From: Candidatus Rifleibacteriota bacterium
GTDB taxonomy: Bacteria > Muiribacteriota > Ozemobacteria > Ozemobacterales > Ozemobacteraceae
Reading direction: 5' to 3'
Length of the DNA: 46,114 bases
Assembly: GCA_012517355.1 (NCBI GenBank)
Contig: JAAYVD010000106.1
Coordinates: 1 to 46,114, forward strand
A program made the translations under genes and the position numbers. The notes under the pieces are model-generated. The model worked only from the letters and a program-made list of their open reading frames with translations. It had not been told where the DNA came from and ran no database searches. Each line of letters begins with the position of its first letter. Within the stretch, counting starts at the first letter, position 1. Below are positions 42,302 through 46,114 of the stretch, piece by piece.

Positions 42302-45265
42302 TCAGCCGCCGGCTTCCCGGGCCTTTTCGGCGGGGGGTTCCATCGCCGAAAAGTAGTATCCCAGCGATTCCAGCACGATCGATTTGCTGAACTCGTCGAT
42401 GTCCTCCTTCAGGACGGGAAAGTCCATGGACAGCACCTCGGCGGAGTTCCGGTCGAAGACCTTCAGGCGCAGCTGGTCCCCTTCCCGCATGATGTCCCGC
42501 CGGGAGGTCGAGTTGAAGATGAACCCGACCCGGGCCGGGTCTTCCGCGTGGGTCCGTCCCTGGGCGACGGTGTTGGTGTTGTGGTTGCGTAGTTCGACCC
42601 GGTAGGCGGGGCTGTCGCCCGCGATGGCCCTGGCCATCTCGGGGCACTGCAGGCTCACGAAGAAATGTCGCAGGGGGGGGCGGAAGGGGGAGTCGGCATG
42701 GAACGGGTAATACCAGGCACGGGACTCCGGTGTGCTGAGGTCGATGGTGGCCGACCCGGTCTTCAGTTCCTTGATGGCCACGACGTGCGGCATGGTGGCC
42801 AGCACTTCGTGGGATTCCTTGATCGAGATCTGCACCAGGAGCATGTCCTCGGGGAACAACGGCTCGAGCGAGCTGCAGTCGGCCAAAAGCCGGCCGGCCC
42901 GGAGGGTGTCGAGGGTCAGGGGAAGCTGGATCGACCGGCCATCCTGCAGGTTGCGGACGGTGAAGACGAACTCCTCGCCCGATGATTTCTCCGATCGACC
43001 GGAAGCCAGCTTTTCGAACAGGATCTCCAGCCGGAAATCGGGGGTTTCGGGGGTGATGCCCAGGGATACCAGGTGGTCGGCCGCGTTGGTGAAATCGACC
43101 TGGAAATCGTGCGTCTGCTGCAACCATTCCAGTTTCTTTTTCGCCTCCACGTAGCCGGGGTTGAGGCGAAGGGCCTCCTCGTATTCCGCGATGGCTTCCT
43201 CCCGCTTGCCGATCAGTTGCAGGATGTTGCCGATCCGTGACCGGATGTCGGGGTAGTTGGGGAAGGAGGTCCGGAGGTCTTTGTGGATCTCCAGGAGGCT
43301 GTGCAGCTTCTGGAAATAGACCCGGAGGTGCTCGAGTTTCTCGCCGATGTCCTGGTAGGTCGGGTTGATTTCCGAGACGAAATGGAAGGCCTGGGAGGCC
43401 TGGTAGAAGCGGCCTGAATTGAAGAAATACTGTCCCAGCAGGTAGTAGATCCGGACGTTCTTGGGTTTCACCTGTAGCAGGACGTGGATGGCGTCGTCGA
43501 ATTTCTGCATCTCGGCCAGGCAGAGGGCCAGTTGGACGTTGGCCTCGGCGTAGCCGGGGCTGATCTCGAGAGCCCGCCGGCAGAAGGTCTCCGCCTCGGG
43601 GAAGCTCTGGTGGAGGAACAGGACCTTCGCCATGTCGGTCAGCAGGTCGGGGAAGTCGGGCGATTTCTCGAGGCGGGCCTGGAGGAGCTTGATGGCCTGA
43701 TCGAGGTGTTCGGGCCGGCCCTCGATGAGGGACAGGAAGGCCAGGGCCAGGTGGTTGGCCGGATCGAAGTGGAGGGCCCGGTGGAAGGCTTCCAGGGCCT
43801 GGGAGAAATTCTTCTGCAGGTAGTAGATCTCCCCCAGCATCTGGAACAACTGGGGTGACTCGGGGCAGATTTCGATCATCCGGGTGGCGTCCTTCAGGGC
43901 CTGATCGAGATACCCGGATGAAATGTTCAGGCGGATGTACTTGAGGACCGAGGCATAGTTCTCGGCCGCCATGTTCAGGGGGTCGTCGGTGGGGACCCCG
44001 GTTTCCCCTCCTGGCTGGGAGCCCTGGGTGCCGGCCCCGTGGTGGCCGCCGGGGGCGAACAACAGCCGGTAGATGAACCCCGACTCGGCCTTGCGATGGA
44101 AGCTCGTTTCCCCGAAGATCTCCCGGCCGATGGTGCGCAACACCTCGCAATAGGGATCGTTGGGAACGTGCTTGTACACGGTTTCCCCGTGTTCGAGCCG
44201 GAATTCCTTGACGGAGGGCAACGCCCCCAGGACCGGGAACTTGAACATCTTCTGGGCCTTGCCCAGGGCCTGCGGGTCGTTGGTCTTGACGATCAGGAGC
44301 TTGACGTGGTTCTCGGGCAGGCTGAGGTGGGACAGCCCCTGGAAGAACAGCGAGTTGCTCTTGATGGCGATGGCGTCGTTCAGGCTGACCAGGAAGAAGA
44401 TGTGGTCGGCCAGGTCGAGGGCGTTGAAGAAGATCTCCCCCATGGTCGAGTCGGTATCGATGATGATGTAGTCGAAATGCCTGCGGCAGGTCTTGATGAC
44501 CGGGATCAACTCCTCGCCGGTCACCCGGTCGCTGTCGAGGAAATCCTTGGGGGCGGGAAGGGAATAGAGGTTTTCGGAGTGCCGGACGAGGTTGCCCAGC
44601 AGGTCTTCACGCTTGCTCACCCCGGTGCGCAGCCTCTCGGCCAGCTGGACGATCGACTTCGGGGAGAAGACGCCCAGCACGTAGGTGCCGTCGCCGTAGT
44701 ACAGGTCGAGGTCGATGAACAGGATCTGCTTGGGCAGCTCGTTGGCCATGAGCTGGGCCATGGCAGTGGCGAAGGTCGTCTTCCCGTACCCGGCACGGGC
44801 CGAGCCGACGGTGATCACCTTGGCGTCGTAAACCGGCTCGCCGGCCGGTTTGGCGATCTTCTGCAGGTTCGATTCCTTCAGGCGTTTGCTGAGAGCGCTC
44901 AGCAGCTTGAAGCTGATGGCCGGCCGGTCGTTCAGCAACCGTTCGAAGTCCTGGCCCGGGATCTTGAACAGGACCGAATTCTGGGCGGCGATGGCGGTGG
45001 CCGAACGGGCCGAGTCCTTGTCGAACAGGGCCATCTCCCCGAAAAAGTCACCGCTCTTGAGGAGGGCCAGGATCTTCTTCTCGTTCAGGAAATCCTTGAT
45101 GGAGATCTCCACCTGGCCGGCTTTGATGAGGTAGAACTCCCGCGAATACTCCCCCTGCCGGAAGATGACCTCACCGCGCTTGACGGTTTCGGTGACGGTG
45201 ATGTTCGAGATCTGTTCCAGTTCCCTGGGATTGAGCCCCTGGAAGAGCTCGATGGCATCGAGCAT
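42302..45265 (-). CDS. Cyclic-nucleotide-binding domain / ParA-MinD-CpaE ATPase / TPR fusion protein
   Basis: 987 residues. Residues 1-130 form a CRP-type cyclic-nucleotide-binding domain with the phosphate-binding cassette FGEMALFDKDSARSAT (Glu77, Arg87). Residues 145-395 form a P-loop ATPase with GSARAGYGKTT (deviant Walker A; the usual signature Lys of KGG reads Arg), IDLDLYYGDGTY and DYIIIDTDS, closest to CpaE/TadZ or MinD types. Residues 430-720 contain about eight TPRs (PANHLALAFLSLIEG and PGYVEAKKKLEWL). The C-terminal 230 residues are a beta-rich domain I do not recognise. Likely a signal-controlled positioning or assembly factor; inference. Two TAGAAT elements lie upstream (about 45323 and 45375). 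Confidence 0.8.
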   Translation of the reverse strand: MLDAIELFQGLNPRELEQISNITVTETVKRGEVIFRQGEYSREFYLIKAGQVEISIKDFLNEKKILALLKSGDFFGEMALFDKDSARSATAIAAQNSVLFKIPGQDFERLLNDRPAISFKLLSALSKRLKESNLQKIAKPAGEPVYDAKVITVGSARAGYGKTTFATAMAQLMANELPKQILFIDLDLYYGDGTYVLGVFSPKSIVQLAERLRTGVSKREDLLGNLVRHSENLYSLPAPKDFLDSDRVTGEELIPVIKTCRRHFDYIIIDTDSTMGEIFFNALDLADHIFFLVSLNDAIAIKSNSLFFQGLSHLSLPENHVKLLIVKTNDPQALGKAQKMFKFPVLGALPSVKEFRLEHGETVYKHVPNDPYCEVLRTIGREIFGETSFHRKAESGFIYRLLFAPGGHHGAGTQGSQPGGETGVPTDDPLNMAAENYASVLKYIRLNISSGYLDQALKDATRMIEICPESPQLFQMLGEIYYLQKNFSQALEAFHRALHFDPANHLALAFLSLIEGRPEHLDQAIKLLQARLEKSPDFPDLLTDMAKVLFLHQSFPEAETFCRRALEISPGYAEANVQLALCLAEMQKFDDAIHVLLQVKPKNVRIYYLLGQYFFNSGRFYQASQAFHFVSEINPTYQDIGEKLEHLRVYFQKLHSLLEIHKDLRTSFPNYPDIRSRIGNILQLIGKREEAIAEYEEALRLNPGYVEAKKKLEWLQQTHDFQVDFTNAADHLVSLGITPETPDFRLEILFEKLASGRSEKSSGEEFVFTVRNLQDGRSIQLPLTLDTLRAGRLLADCSSLEPLFPEDMLLVQISIKESHEVLATMPHVVAIKELKTGSATIDLSTPESRAWYYPFHADSPFRPPLRHFFVSLQCPEMARAIAGDSPAYRVELRNHNTNTVAQGRTHAEDPARVGFIFNSTSRRDIMREGDQLRLKVFDRNSAEVLSMDFPVLKEDIDEFSKSIVLESLGYYFSAMEPPAEKAREAGG

Positions 45266-45390
45266 GAAGATCCTCCTGACATCCTGGCGGAACCGGGAGC
45301 TTCCGGGTCCGGGACGGCCCCCATTCTAGGGTGGGGGTCCGCACACTTCACGGGCTCGTCTCTCGGCGAGCCGGTTCCATTCTACCTCAT

Positions 45391-46114
45391 TTACCGGGCC
45401 GACTGCCAACCGATGAGAAGGACGAAGAACAGGGCCAGCAGGTGGCAAAGGTCGGCGGGCTGCTGGAACAGCAGGTCCGGGGTGCTCAGGACCATGGGAA
45501 GCAGCGACGACAGGCGGGGGAAGTCCAGCACGAGGGTCAGGACGGCGGCCAGCCCGGCGACGATCCGGAAACACCCCGACCCGTTGCCGGCGATGAAGGA
45601 GGCGAGGACCATGACCGCGGCGGCCGTGAGGAAGGCCAGGAGGGCCTGGTTGAGGAGGACCTGGTCGAGGAGCTGCGCGGCGGAAGGGCCGGCGACGGAG
45701 GAGGCCAGGAAGCCCAGCTCGACGCCGGAGATCAGGAGATACAGGAACGCCAGGCCACCGAGGTGGGTGCGGGGCCGGGGTGCTTCGGGGAGCGGCTGCG
45801 GCGCGATCCAGGCATGGTCTGCGTCGGCGCCGGGGGCGGTCCCGGGCTCGGGCGGGGAAGGAGGTTCGCCGGGCGGCGGCGGAAAGGGGGCGGCCGGGGG
45901 TGGCCAGGCCCCTTGGGCGCCGTGGTGCGGTGGAGGCGGGGATGGGGGAAGGGTGGCGGCGGGCCCGGGGCCTGCGGGGAAGCGGGCGCCGCAATGCGGG
46001 CAGAAGGCGGTGCCGGCCGGGGCCTGGGTGCCGCAGGCAGGACAGGACCCGGGGGATGGGGCGGCCTGGGCGGGGGTGCCGCATTGTGGGCAGAAGGCCG
46101 AACCTGGGGGGACG
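45391..46114 (-). CDS. Double zinc-ribbon membrane protein, N-terminus cut by the window edge
   Basis: The frame is open from the window edge to a TAA at 45391-45393. It has two or three zinc-ribbon units near the visible start (AFCPQCG, CPACG, AFCPHCGARF) and a long Pro/Ala linker. Three to four membrane segments follow (LAFLYLLISGVELGFLA, ALLAFLTAAAVMVLASFIAG, IVAGLAAVLTLVLDF and LCHLLALFFVLLIGW). The start lies beyond base 46114. Zinc-ribbon plus Pro-rich plus multi-TM layouts are common in uncharacterised envelope proteins. Function unknown. Confidence 0.75.
   Translation of the reverse strand, partial: VPPGSAFCPQCGTPAQAAPSPGSCPACGTQAPAGTAFCPHCGARFPAGPGPAATLPPSPPPPHHGAQGAWPPPAAPFPPPPGEPPSPPEPGTAPGADADHAWIAPQPLPEAPRPRTHLGGLAFLYLLISGVELGFLASSVAGPSAAQLLDQVLLNQALLAFLTAAAVMVLASFIAGNGSGCFRIVAGLAAVLTLVLDFPRLSSLLPMVLSTPDLLFQQPADLCHLLALFFVLLIGWQSAR

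Overview
This window is the replication-origin neighbourhood of a GC-rich, didermic (outer-membrane-bearing) bacterium. An LptD-type LPS-assembly protein and a large beta-barrel-like protein show the outer membrane. Several traits look Firmicutes-like instead: a long SRP RNA with an Alu domain, a RemB/YaaB homologue directly upstream of gyrB, a short GyrB without the proteobacterial insert, and an rpiB-upp-dCMP deaminase-murA order. HEAT, TPR and zinc-ribbon proteins are prominent. I cannot name the phylum from sequence alone; a poorly cultivated deep-branching diderm is the most natural reading.

Layout. 1-0.8 kb, minus strand: all four classes of serine tRNA, an unusual tRNA-Arg with anticodon GCG, and the SRP RNA, apparently one transcript from a promoter at 788-816. 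1.05-9 kb, minus strand: dnaA, then (after a terminator) a DciA-like zinc-ribbon protein, remB, gyrB, gyrA and an FtsB/DivIC protein. 9.1-9.35 kb: predicted oriC, with DnaA boxes, a CTACTACTA DnaA-trio tract and divergent promoters. 9.5-34.9 kb, plus strand: accB-lpd-(degenerate homoserine dehydrogenase)-aspartokinase; lptD; rpiB-upp-dCMP deaminase-murA-HEAT; a DUF2079 membrane protein; xer recombinase; and a 1,395-residue SprA-like envelope protein. Genes point away from 9.2 kb on both sides, which supports the origin call.

At 28.1-29.2 kb lies the most striking element: about 1.1 kb with no convincing protein, its own TTGACA-17-TAACTT promoter, 5' and 3' ends complementary over about 24 bp, many hairpins, a tetraloop-receptor motif and an intrinsic terminator. 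I interpret it as a very large structured noncoding RNA, possibly undescribed. Secreted or accessory genes follow (an SH3-like secreted protein, a Cys-rich secreted protein, an AlkD-like DNA alkylation repair protein, a zinc-ribbon membrane protein).

35-46 kb is mixed-strand accessory territory. It holds a tandem Hsp20 pair behind an exact sigma-54 promoter consensus, a secreted zinc-ribbon/DNRLRE-like protein and a 959-residue HEAT-TPR protein. Beyond these come a secreted unknown paired with a LURP-one/scramblase-like protein, a 987-residue fusion of a cyclic-nucleotide-binding domain, a ParA/MinD/CpaE ATPase and TPRs, and a truncated double-zinc-ribbon membrane protein at the right edge.

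All function calls come from reading motifs by eye. No database search, folding program or alignment was run.
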